Shown one piece after another: positions 45,340-54,019 of a stretch of DNA of 64,000 nt. Origin of the DNA: Clostridium mobile (GTDB lineage Bacteria > Bacillota > Clostridia > Clostridiales > Clostridiaceae); assembly GCF_018918285.1 (NCBI RefSeq), contig NZ_JAHLQF010000005.1:62001-126000 (forward strand), written 5' to 3'. Position 1 is the first letter of the stretch; the number at the start of each line of letters is the position of its first letter. A model generated the notes under the pieces. That model ran no database searches, was not told where the DNA came from, and saw nothing but the letters and a program-made list of their open reading frames with translations. The translations under genes and the position numbers were made by a program.

Positions 45340-45807
45340 TTAAGTCTCCTTCTTTTCAACCTCTAGGTTATATTTACTTTTAAAAAACTTATTTAGCTTT
45401 TCAAGGGAGGATACTAATACCTTTTCTTCCTCTTCAGATAATCCTGAAATTGTTTCCTTCACCATATTTGAGTGAAATTTTTCATGAATCCTATAAGCTA
45501 ACTTTCCTCTTTTAGTTAGACTTACATAAACAATTCTTCTATCTTCCTCAGATCTACTTCTCTCTACATATCCTTTTTTCACCAAATTATTTATTGCTGT
45601 AGTTAGTGTTCCCACAGTTATTTTTAAATCCATTGCAATTTCTGACATAGTTCTCTTATTATAAAGACTTACAGCTTCTATAGTGTGCATTTCTGTTACT
45701 GATAAATCCTTAAACTCTCCACTTTGTAAAGCATTTTGTTCAATTGTCAGGATATCATTAAATATATCCACTAAAAGTTCATTCAATACATTTATTGACC
45801 TACTCAC
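45340..45807 (-). CDS. fabT: MarR-family repressor of fatty-acid synthesis
   Basis: A 155-residue MarR winged-helix protein: helix-turn-helix TMSEIAMDLKITVGTLTTAINNLVKKGY and wing RSRSEEDRRIVYVSLT. Position 2 of the fab operon and the presence of two FabT-type palindromes over the operon promoter identify it as FabT. In streptococci FabT binds with long-chain acyl-ACP as co-repressor. Overlaps the upstream gene by 8 nt. Confidence 0.88.
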   Translation of the reverse strand: MSRSINVLNELLVDIFNDILTIEQNALQSGEFKDLSVTEMHTIEAVSLYNKRTMSEIAMDLKITVGTLTTAINNLVKKGYVERSRSEEDRRIVYVSLTKRGKLAYRIHEKFHSNMVKETISGLSEEEEKVLVSSLEKLNKFFKSKYNLEVEKKET

Positions 45808-46873
45808 AGTCTTTCACTTCCTCGATTAATTCTTCTATAAGTTCTTTTACAGTTACTATTTTATTCATCTTGTAACCCTTACTACCTATGAAAAGTAATC
45901 CCTCTTCTACATTTCCCCTAACAGCATTAATTAGGGCTTTTGATATACAATATATAGTGGTTTTAGGATTACATTTTTTTAAACAACCATAACATCTGTC
46001 AATTTCATCTCTGTTTTTTTCAATCTCTTTAATAAAGTTGTTGATTATTGCTCTGCCTGGAAGACCTACAGGACTTTTTATTATGTCTATGTTCTCTTCC
46101 TTGCACTCCAAATAGCACCTTTTATAGTTAATATGAGCATCACATTCTTCTGTACAAATAAATCTTGTGGCCATTTGAACCCCATGGGCCCCTAATTTTA
46201 AATATTTTTCTATATCTTTTCCCGTGTATATTCCACCTGCAGCAATTATAGGTATATTTTTCTCATATTTATTTTCAAAGTACTTCACTTCTTCAATTAC
46301 TTCTTTAAGTATTTTTTCTAAAGTCAAATCATTATTCTCTATAAGCTCTTCATAATTAAATCCTAAATGTCCACCCGCTTCCGAACCCTCTACTACTATA
46401 AAGTCTGGAAGATAAGAATACTTGTCATACCAAAGCTTACAGATTATCTTGGCTGCTTTACCAGAAGATACAATGGGTGCTATCTTAGTTTTGCTCCCCT
46501 TAACTAAATCAGGTAAATTTTTAGGAATACCTGCTCCTGATATTATTACATCTATGCCTTCTTCTACTGCAGCCTTAGCCATTTCATCATAATTGTTCAT
46601 AGCTACCATTAAATTTACACCAATTATTCCTAGCGGACTTAATTTTTTAGATTTTCTTATTTCATTTTTTAAAGCTCTAATGTTTGCTTCTTTGCTATTG
46701 GTCTCAAAATCCTCTTCATTAAATCCAATTTGAACTCCTGATATAATTCCTATCCCACCTTCATTTGCTACTGCTGCAGCCAATTTTGAAAGTGAAACTC
46801 CTATGCCCATACCGCCTTGGATAATAGGGATTTTTGCTTCTAGATTTCCAATTTGCAAAGGAGATATCTTCAT
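45800..46873 (-). CDS. NPD/FabK-like flavoprotein, first gene of the fab operon
   Basis: A 357-residue FMN TIM-barrel protein of the nitronate monooxygenase family: PIIQGGMGIG, VEGSEAGGHLGF, PIIAAGGIYTGKDIEKYLKLGAHGVQMATRF. It is a distant relative of fabK downstream. The C-terminal extension has CYGCLKKCNPKTTIYC, a Cys cluster absent from FabK that could bind metal or be redox active. Substrate unknown; the operon position suggests a role in acyl or redox metabolism. Confidence 0.85.
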   Translation of the reverse strand: MKISPLQIGNLEAKIPIIQGGMGIGVSLSKLAAAVANEGGIGIISGVQIGFNEEDFETNSKEANIRALKNEIRKSKKLSPLGIIGVNLMVAMNNYDEMAKAAVEEGIDVIISGAGIPKNLPDLVKGSKTKIAPIVSSGKAAKIICKLWYDKYSYLPDFIVVEGSEAGGHLGFNYEELIENNDLTLEKILKEVIEEVKYFENKYEKNIPIIAAGGIYTGKDIEKYLKLGAHGVQMATRFICTEECDAHINYKRCYLECKEENIDIIKSPVGLPGRAIINNFIKEIEKNRDEIDRCYGCLKKCNPKTTIYCISKALINAVRGNVEEGLLFIGSKGYKMNKIVTVKELIEELIEEVKDCE

Positions 46874-46891
46874 AAAATCTCCTCCTTATTT

Positions 46892-46920
46892 TTTGATATT
46901 CAAATATTTTGATAGTCAAA
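46892..46920. promoter_or_regulatory. Two FabT-type operators in tandem
   Basis: TTTGATATTCAAA (46892-46904) and TTTGATAGTCAAA (46908-46920), each a TTTGA-N3-TCAAA palindrome, 3 nt apart (16 nt centre to centre). The second abuts the -10 box and covers the expected start site. They match the known FabT box pattern. Confidence 0.8.
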
Positions 46921-46948
46921 GTATATACTCAAAAAAAATATTTGTCAA
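46920..46948 (-). promoter_or_regulatory. Promoter of the fatty-acid operon
   Basis: On the minus strand: TTGACA (46948-46943), 17-bp spacer, TATACT (46925-46920). Confidence 0.88.
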
Positions 46949-47002
46949 TTATTTTAAAAAATAAAATGGATATAATTATTCTATTATACCCATTATTTTT
47001 AG

Positions 47003-47644
47003 TTAATCGTAATAAGAATATTTTATTTCTAATCTTTTAAATAATATCACAAGGATAGCACCTAATATTAAATATATTATTCCACCTATTACAAAGGGTA
47101 CTAAAGTAAAATCTCTTGTCATTACTTCTTTAGAGGCTCTTAATATCTCTTCCATACCTATTATTGCAACTAAAGCAGTATCTTTTATTAAACTAATAGC
47201 TTCATTGCAAGTAGATGGTATAACCCTTTTAATCGTTTGAGGAATAATTACTCTTTTCATCATTTGATAATTATTCATACCCAATGCTTTTGATGCTTCG
47301 TATTGTCCTTTATCTATAGATTGAATGCCAGATCTAAATATCTCTGTAAAATATGCAGAGTAATTTAAAGTAAAAGTTATTACTGCTGCATTGAATCTGC
47401 TAATTTTAAATCCTAAATATGGCATACCATAATATATAAAGAATAACTGTATCAGTAAAGGAGTGCCTCTAAAAATCCAAGTATACACACCTATTATAAA
47501 ACTACATACTTTATTTTTAGACACCTTTATCAAAGAAAATACTATGGCTATAGCAATAGAACTCATTAATACTATTGAAAAAAGCCATAAAGTAACGTCA
47601 CTACCCTTTATAATAAATAAAATTGTGTCATATAGCTTGGTCAT
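47003..47644 (-). CDS. Amino-acid ABC transporter permease
   Basis: A 213-residue polar amino-acid permease with about five helices; GTPLLIQLFFIYYG and EAA motif YEASKALGMNNYQ are characteristic. It pairs with the binding protein encoded 12 bp upstream. No ATPase gene is adjacent. Ligand class (glutamine, arginine or cystine) is not resolved. Confidence 0.9.
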   Translation of the reverse strand: MTKLYDTILFIIKGSDVTLWLFSIVLMSSIAIAIVFSLIKVSKNKVCSFIIGVYTWIFRGTPLLIQLFFIYYGMPYLGFKISRFNAAVITFTLNYSAYFTEIFRSGIQSIDKGQYEASKALGMNNYQMMKRVIIPQTIKRVIPSTCNEAISLIKDTALVAIIGMEEILRASKEVMTRDFTLVPFVIGGIIYLILGAILVILFKRLEIKYSYYD

Positions 47645-47656
47645 TTATAATCACCT

Positions 47657-48463
47657 CTATTTTGCAATTAGATCTTTTCCAAGCCATTTTTTTGATATCT
47701 TTTCTGTAGTGCCGTCCTTTTTCATTTCATCTATTATTCTATCTATCTCTTCCCTAAAAGCTTCATCAGTTTTTCTCACTCCTACCCCAAAAGGTTGTGT
47801 ACCAAAATTTTCATCTAAAACTTTAAAAGCATCCTGCTTCTTTGTCATATAATATCTTCCTACTATTTCATCTATAACTACAGCTTCTACTCTGCCTATA
47901 GATAAATCCATTAAAGCTTCTGCATAGTTTGCATATCTTTTTATTTCTTTAAAAGTTTTCATGACTTCTGGCTCTGTTTTTATAGCATCTTCACTAGTAC
48001 TCCCCATTTGAATCCCTATAACTTTACCTTCTAAATCTTTTTTATTTTTTATTGAGGAATCTTTATTAACCATAATAATTTGTCCATCAAAAAGATATTC
48101 TTTCGTAAAACCTATTTGCTCTTTTCTCTTTTCAGTTATACTCAGTCCATTCCATATAACATCTACATCACCATTATTTAAACTTCCTATTATTCCATTC
48201 CAATCTACTGGCTTAAATACAACTTTAACCCCCATCCTGCTAGCAACTTCTTTAGCTAAATCTATATCCAAGCCAACAATTTCCCCCTTTTCATCTCTAA
48301 ATCCCATTGGGGCAAAAGTATCATCTAAACCAACTATAAACTCTCCTCTTTTTTTAATCTCTTCTAAGGATTTATCTTCTTTGCTATGGTTTTTATCACA
48401 TCCCATTAGTAATATACTTAAAGCAAAAAATATTGCTAAAATCGTTAATAGTCTCTTTTTCAT
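47657..48463 (-). CDS. Amino-acid ABC transporter substrate-binding lipoprotein
   Basis: A 268-residue lipoprotein started at ATG 48463, behind AGGAGG. Lipobox LMGC with C22. SBP family 3 features: FIVGLDDTFAPMGFRDEKGEIVGLDIDLAKEVA and QMGSTSEDA. First gene of a two-gene unit with the permease. Confidence 0.92.
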   Translation of the reverse strand: MKKRLLTILAIFFALSILLMGCDKNHSKEDKSLEEIKKRGEFIVGLDDTFAPMGFRDEKGEIVGLDIDLAKEVASRMGVKVVFKPVDWNGIIGSLNNGDVDVIWNGLSITEKRKEQIGFTKEYLFDGQIIMVNKDSSIKNKKDLEGKVIGIQMGSTSEDAIKTEPEVMKTFKEIKRYANYAEALMDLSIGRVEAVVIDEIVGRYYMTKKQDAFKVLDENFGTQPFGVGVRKTDEAFREEIDRIIDEMKKDGTTEKISKKWLGKDLIAK

Positions 48464-48554
48464 TTGATAACTCCTCCTTTTATTAATTAATATGAAACCC
48501 ATTATACTTTAGTACACTAAATTTGTAAAGTGCTAATTCATGAAATTAAATTAA

Positions 48555-48600
48555 TAATAAAATAAACTGCCACCAATAATTAATATTAGCGGCAGTTTGT
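48555..48600 (-). terminator. Terminator of the M23 peptidase gene
   Basis: AAACTGCC (48564-48571) pairs with GGCAGTTT (48591-48598). Read on the minus strand it is followed by ATTTTATTATTAAT. Confidence 0.7.
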
Positions 48601-48601
48601 T

Positions 48602-49387
48602 TTAATTTATATATTCAGTAGGGTCTTGAGGTACTCCTTTAATTCTTACTTCAAAGTGGAGGTGAGGTCCTGTACTTCTCCCTGTGCTACCCACTTCTGC
48701 AATTTTGTCGCCCACTTTAACATATTCACCTTTTTGGGCAAACAATTTGCTGCAATGTCCATATATTGTAACAGTATCATCTCCATTATCTATTCTCACT
48801 ACATTTCCATAGCCATTCTCCCATCCAGAATAAATAACTTTTCCAGGCAATATAGCATGTATAGGAGTACCTGAAGGTGCTGCTATGTCTACTCCATTAT
48901 GCATCCTACCCCATCTCATTCCAAAATTAGAAGAAACGGTACCTCTTGATAGCACTGGATTACTATCCTTAATATTTTCACCTTTAATGGTAAAACTTAC
49001 ATCCCAAATTTCATCGTGTCCATTCATGATATTATATGCAAAATATTCAGGTTCTCTAACCTCATCGGCATTGACTATGTCTTTGTAGTAAGTTATGCTG
49101 TTGTTTAATATAACTTCTTTTATATTTTTAAACTCAGAATTTTTAATGCTCTCTTCTCTGATTATATTTAGCATCTTCTTTATATCATCTTCACTATTTA
49201 ATAATGCAACCTTTACTCCATCTGATTTAACTACTATGGCTTCTTTCATTACTATCTCTTCTTCTACTTTTTTGTTAGATTGAACACTTTTGTTTATGTA
49301 GAGTTTATTGTTCATAATAATAATGGAAAATAAAGTTGTCATGGAAATTAAAAGTACTATAAATGACTTTCTATTTTTTACTCTCAT
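48602..49387 (-). CDS. M23 family peptidase, membrane-anchored
   Basis: A 261-residue protein: N-terminal anchor (about 8-26), a middle region without a clear domain (50-145), and an LytM/M23 domain. Zinc ligands lie in RMHNGVDIAAP and HLHFEVR, with HCS before. The HxH-containing core suggests active endopeptidase on peptidoglycan. Resembles but is shorter than SpoIIQ-type or G5-linked enzymes; not assigned to them. Confidence 0.88.
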   Translation of the reverse strand: MRVKNRKSFIVLLISMTTLFSIIIMNNKLYINKSVQSNKKVEEEIVMKEAIVVKSDGVKVALLNSEDDIKKMLNIIREESIKNSEFKNIKEVILNNSITYYKDIVNADEVREPEYFAYNIMNGHDEIWDVSFTIKGENIKDSNPVLSRGTVSSNFGMRWGRMHNGVDIAAPSGTPIHAILPGKVIYSGWENGYGNVVRIDNGDDTVTIYGHCSKLFAQKGEYVKVGDKIAEVGSTGRSTGPHLHFEVRIKGVPQDPTEYIN

Positions 49388-49494
49388 TATATTATTCTCC
49401 TTTTTACTAAATGGATATTTGTTGTAAAAAAAACATCTTTATCTATTCTATGCATATTTTAAAATTTTATAATACATTTTGATAAAATGCTTTG

Positions 49495-49523
49495 TTGAGA
49501 TAAAATATATACTTTGTTATAAT
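49495..49523 (+). promoter_or_regulatory. Sigma-A promoter of the dnaD-dnaC pair
   Basis: TTGAGA (49495-49500), 17 bp, TATAAT (49518-49523), 36 bp before the GTG start. Confidence 0.8.
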
Positions 49524-49558
49524 TAAATGATGCAATAATTAATATAGGGGGTGTTTTT

Positions 49559-50536
49559 GTGAGTACTTTCATATTTAAAGATAAGAATTATGTATATACT
49601 CCCGTAAGTAATGTATTTATAGATAAACACATGCCTAGAGCTCGTGGTGAGTTCGTTAAAGTATATTTATTAGGCTTAAAATATTGTGTATCTGGAGAAT
49701 TAGGAGTAAATTCTTCCATTATGGCTAGTACTCTTCATCTATTAGAGACCGATGTTCTAAATGCATGGTCTTATTGGAATGATGAAGGTGTTATAAAAAT
49801 GACACCTGTAGATAATATGGGTAATTTTTCTATTGAGTTTATTGATTTAAGTGAAAGCAATATTAATTCCACTGAAGACATAAACTTATTAGAAGAGTTA
49901 AATAATAATTCTACTAAAGATATGTTACAAGACATAGAAAAATTATTAGGTAGGCCGCTATCTAGTAAGGAAATGACTATGTACATAGGTTGGATTAAAG
50001 ATTATAATTTTCTTCCTGAAATTATATTATTGTTAATACAATACTGTGCTTCAAAAGGTAAGACTGATTCTAGGTATATAGAAATGGTAGCCATTGCATG
50101 GCACAATGCTAAAATTAAAACAATAGAAGATGCTCAAACATTTATAAAAAAACATGAAGATAAATGGATAAACATCAGAAAAATCTTAAATTACGTAGGA
50201 ATAAAAGATGGAGAAGTAATGAAACCTCAGGAGGAACTGTTGACGAAATGGTTATCTTCATATAATTTCTCTTTAGAAATAATATATAAGGCTTGCGATA
50301 TATGCTTTCATAGAATAAATAAAGCAGACTTTAAATATATTGATGGAATTTTGACTAGCTGGTTTAAAGATGGAATAAAATCCATAGAAGATGTTGATAA
50401 AAAAGATAATAAAAAAGCTTATAAAAAAACTAGTAATTTTAAACCTAAACTAGATAGTTTTAATAATTATGATCAGAGAAACTATGATTTTGATGAATTA
50501 GAAAAAAAATTATTAGGATGGGATAACAATGCTTAA
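49559..50536 (+). CDS. DnaD-domain replication protein
   Basis: A 325-residue protein with GTG start behind GGGGGTG. An N-terminal winged-helix DnaD/DnaB-like domain (about 15-100), then two DnaD C-terminal (DnaB_2) domains, about 120-200 and 205-280: IEKLLGRPLSSKEMTMYIGWI and KWLSSYNFSLEIIYKACDICF. It helps load the replicative helicase. It overlaps the DnaC-like gene by 8 nt. Equivalent to Bacillus DnaD/DnaB proteins. Confidence 0.88.
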   Translation: MSTFIFKDKNYVYTPVSNVFIDKHMPRARGEFVKVYLLGLKYCVSGELGVNSSIMASTLHLLETDVLNAWSYWNDEGVIKMTPVDNMGNFSIEFIDLSESNINSTEDINLLEELNNNSTKDMLQDIEKLLGRPLSSKEMTMYIGWIKDYNFLPEIILLLIQYCASKGKTDSRYIEMVAIAWHNAKIKTIEDAQTFIKKHEDKWINIRKILNYVGIKDGEVMKPQEELLTKWLSSYNFSLEIIYKACDICFHRINKADFKYIDGILTSWFKDGIKSIEDVDKKDNKKAYKKTSNFKPKLDSFNNYDQRNYDFDELEKKLLGWDNNA

Positions 50537-51509
50537 AGGGTACGGAGAAGAAATTGCAAAAATATATGAATCCTTAAGAGTTAATAATGAGGAATCTCTT
50601 AAAAACCGACGTGATGAAATTGAAAAAATAATTCCTCAAGTGATTGCAATGGAAAATAAAATTGCTCAACTCTCTATAGAGCTTTCAATTAATATATTAA
50701 GAAAAACAAAAAATATCGATGAACTTATAGAGGAAACAAAGGAAAAAATAACAGAGTTAAGGATGAAAAAATCAGAGTTTTTAGTGTCAAGAGGCTATCC
50801 TCTTGACTACCTAGAAATGCAGTATAATTGCTCCAAGTGTAAGGATACAGGATTTATAGGTGTGAAAAAGTGCGATTGTTACAAACAAAATTTAGTTAAA
50901 ATATTATATAGAAACTCTGAATTAAATAATATGTTAGAAAGAAATAATTTTTCTAATTTTTCCTATCAATATTTTTCTCCAAATAGAAATTCCAATGAGC
51001 CAGAAAGCCCACGTAAAAACCTGGAGAAAATAGCTAGTATTTCATGGAATTTCATAGAGAATTTTTCAAACTCAGAAGAGAACCTTTTATTTTTTGGAGA
51101 TTCAGGTACCGGAAAAAGCTTCCTTGCCAGTTGTATAGCTAAAGAATTATTAGATAACAGTTACATGGTAATATATAAAACCGCGGTAGACTTAATAAAA
51201 GATTTAAAACAATCAAGATTTGCTGGTGAAGAAGAATTAGAAGATTTATTAATCAATTGTGACTTGTTAATCATAGATGATTTAGGAACAGAACCTATTA
51301 ATGAATTTTCTAAAATAGAATTATTTAATCTACTTAATACTAAACTTTTAAAGAGAAAAAAAATGATAATATCCACTAATTTCTCCATAGAACTTATGCT
51401 AAAAAACTATTCAGAAAGAACAACATCTAGATTATTAGGTAATTTTACTTTATGTAAATTCTTTGGAGAAGATATTAGAGTTAGATTAAATATGAATAAA
51501 AAGAAATAA
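50529..51509 (+). CDS. DnaC/DnaI-like helicase loader ATPase
   Basis: A 326-residue AAA+ protein. A zinc site YNCSKCKDTGFIGVKKCDCYK at about residues 98-118 matches the DnaI N-terminal domain. Walker A GDSGTGKS, Walker B LLIIDDLG, sensor STNFS and arginine finger region SERTTSRLL follow. It loads DnaB/DnaC helicase. Translationally coupled to the DnaD-like gene. Confidence 0.92.
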   Translation: MLKGYGEEIAKIYESLRVNNEESLKNRRDEIEKIIPQVIAMENKIAQLSIELSINILRKTKNIDELIEETKEKITELRMKKSEFLVSRGYPLDYLEMQYNCSKCKDTGFIGVKKCDCYKQNLVKILYRNSELNNMLERNNFSNFSYQYFSPNRNSNEPESPRKNLEKIASISWNFIENFSNSEENLLFFGDSGTGKSFLASCIAKELLDNSYMVIYKTAVDLIKDLKQSRFAGEEELEDLLINCDLLIIDDLGTEPINEFSKIELFNLLNTKLLKRKKMIISTNFSIELMLKNYSERTTSRLLGNFTLCKFFGEDIRVRLNMNKKK

Positions 51510-51539
51510 AAAAACATACACCTTTTGGTGTATGTTTTT
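51510..51539. terminator. Bidirectional terminator between dnaC-like gene and tRNA array
   Basis: A 13-bp stem AAAAACATACACC / GGTGTATGTTTTT with a 4-nt loop, T-tract on both strands. Confidence 0.9.
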
Positions 51540-51544
51540 CACTT

Positions 51545-51620
51545 TGGAGCTGGCAATAGGACTTGAACCTACAACCTGCTGATTACAAGTCAGCTGCTCT
51601 GCCAATTGAGCCATGCCAGC
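51545..51620 (-). tRNA. tRNA-Thr (TGT), copy 1
   Basis: 76 nt with encoded CCA. Acceptor GCTGGCA/TGCCAGC, anticodon loop CTTGTAA. Last gene of the array. Confidence 0.97.
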
Positions 51621-51625
51621 AATAT

Positions 51626-51702
51626 TGGCGACCCAGAAGGGACTCGAACCCTCGACCTCCGGCGTGACAGGCCGGCACTCTAACCAACTGAGCCACTGGG
51701 CC
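51626..51702 (-). tRNA. tRNA-Asp (GTC), copy 1
   Basis: 77 nt, CCA encoded, anticodon loop CTGTCAC in stem CCGGC/GCCGG. Confidence 0.97.
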
Positions 51703-51713
51703 AAAAAAAAATG

Positions 51714-51789
51714 TGGTGGGCACAACAGGGATCGAACCTGTGACCCTCTGCTTGTAAGGCAGATGCTCTCCCAGCTGAGCTATGCGCCC
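51714..51789 (-). tRNA. tRNA-Val (TAC), copy 1
   Basis: 76 nt, CCA encoded, anticodon loop CTTACAA; acceptor GGGCGCA/TGTGCCC. Confidence 0.97.
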
Positions 51790-51801
51790 ACATTATATTA
51801 A

Positions 51802-51876
51802 TGGTGACCCCTACGGGACTCGAACCCGTGTTACCACCGTGAAAGGGTGGTGTCTTAACCGCTTGACCAAGGGGCC
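51802..51876 (-). tRNA. tRNA-Glu (TTC), copy 1
   Basis: 75 nt, CCA encoded, anticodon loop CTTTCAC in stem CCACC/GGTGG. Confidence 0.97.
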
Positions 51877-51896
51877 TTGATCATATATTAAATTAT

Positions 51897-51973
51897 TGGC
51901 GACCCAGAAGGGACTCGAACCCTCGACCTCCGGCGTGACAGGCCGGCACTCTAACCAACTGAGCCACTGGGCC
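51897..51973 (-). tRNA. tRNA-Asp (GTC), copy 2
   Basis: 77 nt, same sequence as copy 1; here directly upstream of a Glu gene, with no Thr gene after it. Confidence 0.97.
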
Positions 51974-51983
51974 AAAAAAAATG

Positions 51984-52059
51984 TGGTGGGCACAACAGGG
52001 ATCGAACCTGTGACCCTCTGCTTGTAAGGCAGATGCTCTCCCAGCTGAGCTATGCGCCC
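51984..52059 (-). tRNA. tRNA-Val (TAC), copy 2
   Basis: 76 nt, same as copy 1 in every arm examined. Confidence 0.97.
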
Positions 52060-52070
52060 ACATTATATCA

Positions 52071-52145
52071 TGGTGACCCCTACGGGACTCGAACCCGTGT
52101 TACCACCGTGAAAGGGTGGTGTCTTAACCGCTTGACCAAGGGGCC
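52071..52145 (-). tRNA. tRNA-Glu (TTC), copy 2
   Basis: 75 nt, same as copy 1, anticodon TTC. Confidence 0.97.
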
Positions 52146-52168
52146 TCATTTAAATATTAATTTTAAAT

Positions 52169-52244
52169 TGGAGCTGGCAATAGGACTTGAACCTACAACC
52201 TGCTGATTACAAGTCAGCTGCTCTGCCAATTGAGCCATGCCAGC
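52169..52244 (-). tRNA. tRNA-Thr (TGT), copy 2
   Basis: 76 nt, anticodon TGT, same as copy 1. Confidence 0.97.
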
Positions 52245-52250
52245 ACTTAT

Positions 52251-52327
52251 TGGCGACCCAGAAGGGACTCGAACCCTCGACCTCCGGCGTGACAGGCCGG
52301 CACTCTAACCAACTGAGCCACTGGGCC
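52251..52327 (-). tRNA. tRNA-Asp (GTC), copy 3
   Basis: 77 nt, anticodon GTC, CCA encoded. Confidence 0.97.
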
Positions 52328-52336
52328 ATAAAAATG

Positions 52337-52412
52337 TGGTGGGCACAACAGGGATCGAACCTGTGACCCTCTGCTTGTAAGGCAGATGCTCTCCCAGCTG
52401 AGCTATGCGCCC
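52337..52412 (-). tRNA. tRNA-Val (TAC), copy 3
   Basis: 76 nt, anticodon TAC, CCA encoded. Confidence 0.97.
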
Positions 52413-52423
52413 ACATTATATCA

Positions 52424-52498
52424 TGGTGACCCCTACGGGACTCGAACCCGTGTTACCACCGTGAAAGGGTGGTGTCTTAACCGCTTGACCAAGGGGCC
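52424..52498 (-). tRNA. tRNA-Glu (TTC), copy 3
   Basis: 75 nt, anticodon TTC. First gene of the array, 42 bp from the -10 box. Confidence 0.97.
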
Positions 52499-52539
52499 TT
52501 TAAACAGGCACTCTTGCTCGGTGCCACCTAACATAGATA

Positions 52540-52568
52540 ATAATACAAGATATTTGCTAAAGTGTCAA
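52540..52568 (-). promoter_or_regulatory. Promoter of the tRNA array
   Basis: On the minus strand: TTGACA (52568-52563), 17 bp, TATTAT (52545-52540). A small GGCAC/GTGCC hairpin in the leader (52507-52525) precedes the first tRNA. Confidence 0.85.
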
Positions 52569-52599
52569 CAGTTTTTTAAAAAGTTTTTTTATATTTTTA

Positions 52600-52645
52600 T
52601 TAAAAAAGGGCTAAAGCATTAATATTACTACACTTTAGCCTTTTT
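52600..52645 (-). terminator. Terminator of the PPDK-regulator gene
   Basis: Stem GGCTAAAG (52609-52616) with CTTTAGCC (52633-52640), then on the minus strand CTTTTTTAATAAAA. Confidence 0.82.
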
Positions 52646-52663
52646 ATTAATAAAAATTGTAGA

Positions 52664-53479
52664 TTAGTAATCTTTATTTCCCCCATATCCTATTGAATCC
52701 ATAATAAGTAATGCTGTATCTTCTATTGCTCTATTTGTTACGTCTATAACTTTACATCTAAGTCTTTTCATAACCCTATCAGCATATTCTAATTCATCTA
52801 ATACTCTTTCTCCATTAGCATATTGTATGTCAGAAGATATTATTGAGAATTTATCCATTCTATGTTTTCTTATTTCCATTAGCCTTATTGGATCAATTGT
52901 AAGTCCTACTATTTTTTTATTATCTATTTCAGAAAGTTCTTCTGGTAGAGGTACTTCTGGCATGAGAGGTATATTTAAAGCCTTTATACCTTTATTGGCC
53001 AGGTACATACATAATGGAGTTTTAGATGTCCTCGACAAACCAATTAATATAACATCTGCAATTTTTATACCTTTATGATCCTTACTATCATCATATCTCA
53101 TGGCAAACTCCATTGCTTCTATTCTTTTATCATATCTAGCATCCATATTGCGCACAGCCCCTGGTTTGTAGTCTGGAAGCCTATTTAAAATCTTTGATGC
53201 TGTATTTATACATGGACCTAATATATTTATTATATTAATACCTCTTTCTATACATCTTTCAATTAAAAATTCTCTTACATCTACTAACACTATTGTATTT
53301 ATTATCATTGTATCTTTGGGAGATTCTATGCTATTTAAAAACTCTTCTGCTGCTTCAAAATTTTTTATATATATTACTCTTTTTAATCTTATTTTCTCAT
53401 TAAATTGACTTGCAGTAGCTCTAGCAACTTGTTCTGCTGTTTCCCCTATAGAGTCCGATACAGCATAAATTGTTAACAT
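52664..53479 (-). CDS. Pyruvate,phosphate dikinase regulatory protein (kinase/phosphorylase)
   Basis: A 271-residue DUF299 protein. [18 protein letters not shown] carries the P-loop-like nucleotide site, and [17 protein letters not shown] opens the family fold. In plants and bacteria such proteins phosphorylate PPDK or PEP synthase with ADP and remove the phosphate with Pi. The start follows the CoA-binding gene by 8 bp. Confidence 0.92.
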   Translation of the reverse strand: MLTIYAVSDSIGETAEQVARATASQFNEKIRLKRVIYIKNFEAAEEFLNSIESPKDTMIINTIVLVDVREFLIERCIERGINIINILGPCINTASKILNRLPDYKPGAVRNMDARYDKRIEAMEFAMRYDDSKDHKGIKIADVILIGLSRTSKTPLCMYLANKGIKALNIPLMPEVPLPEELSEIDNKKIVGLTIDPIRLMEIRKHRMDKFSIISSDIQYANGERVLDELEYADRVMKRLRCKVIDVTNRAIEDTALLIMDSIGYGGNKDY

Positions 53480-53487
53480 TCAATTAT

Positions 53488-53871
53488 CTACCTCTTTCTT
53501 GTATAGTAGGAAAGTTCTACCAAAGCACATCCCTCTATAGCTATGATACCTTTTTCTTTGCAAAAACTCAATATTTCTTCACTTGATGCTCCAGGTTGAA
53601 TTAATATTTTATTTATGCCCAAATCATATGCTTCTCTAACTATATCCATTCCACTTTTAGGATTTATACATAAATCTACCACATCTATTTTATTAGGTAT
53701 ATCTTTTAAAGATTTATAAACATCGTCATTATTACTATTTGGACTTACACCCTTTGCATTAAATTCATTGTCTATTAGCTTATTTAATATTCTATAAGCA
53801 TATTTATCTTCATTCAAAACATCTCCTGCTACCACCCAATTTTTAAATTCTAATAATTGTTGAGCCTCCAT
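53488..53871 (-). CDS. CoA-binding domain protein (YccU-type)
   Basis: A 127-residue Rossmann-fold protein. WVVAGDVLNEDKYAYRILNKL is the nucleotide-binding start; IDVVDLCINPKSGMDIVREA and IQPGASSEEIL follow the family pattern. It resembles the CoA-binding domain of succinyl-CoA synthetase. Biological role unknown. Operon with the PPDK regulator. Confidence 0.88.
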   Translation of the reverse strand: MEAQQLLEFKNWVVAGDVLNEDKYAYRILNKLIDNEFNAKGVSPNSNNDDVYKSLKDIPNKIDVVDLCINPKSGMDIVREAYDLGINKILIQPGASSEEILSFCKEKGIIAIEGCALVELSYYTRKR

Positions 53872-54019
53872 ATAAATCCATCTCCTTTTTATTATTTAAA
53901 TTATATTATATACTTAATATTATATACTTATATTATATAATTATAGCTCGTAATTATATATGATTTTTGTATATAATTATATTATGAGTATTATTTGTTA
54001 TTAAAAGGAGAGGTTTGTT

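Noticed and set aside
51545-52498. Repeat region as a mobile element or CRISPR
   Set aside because: All repeated units fold as tRNAs with encoded CCA and plausible anticodons.
51486-52622. Small protein frames across the tRNA array
   Set aside because: They are translations of tRNA genes (for example the repeated WLSWLECRPVTPEV) and of their complements.
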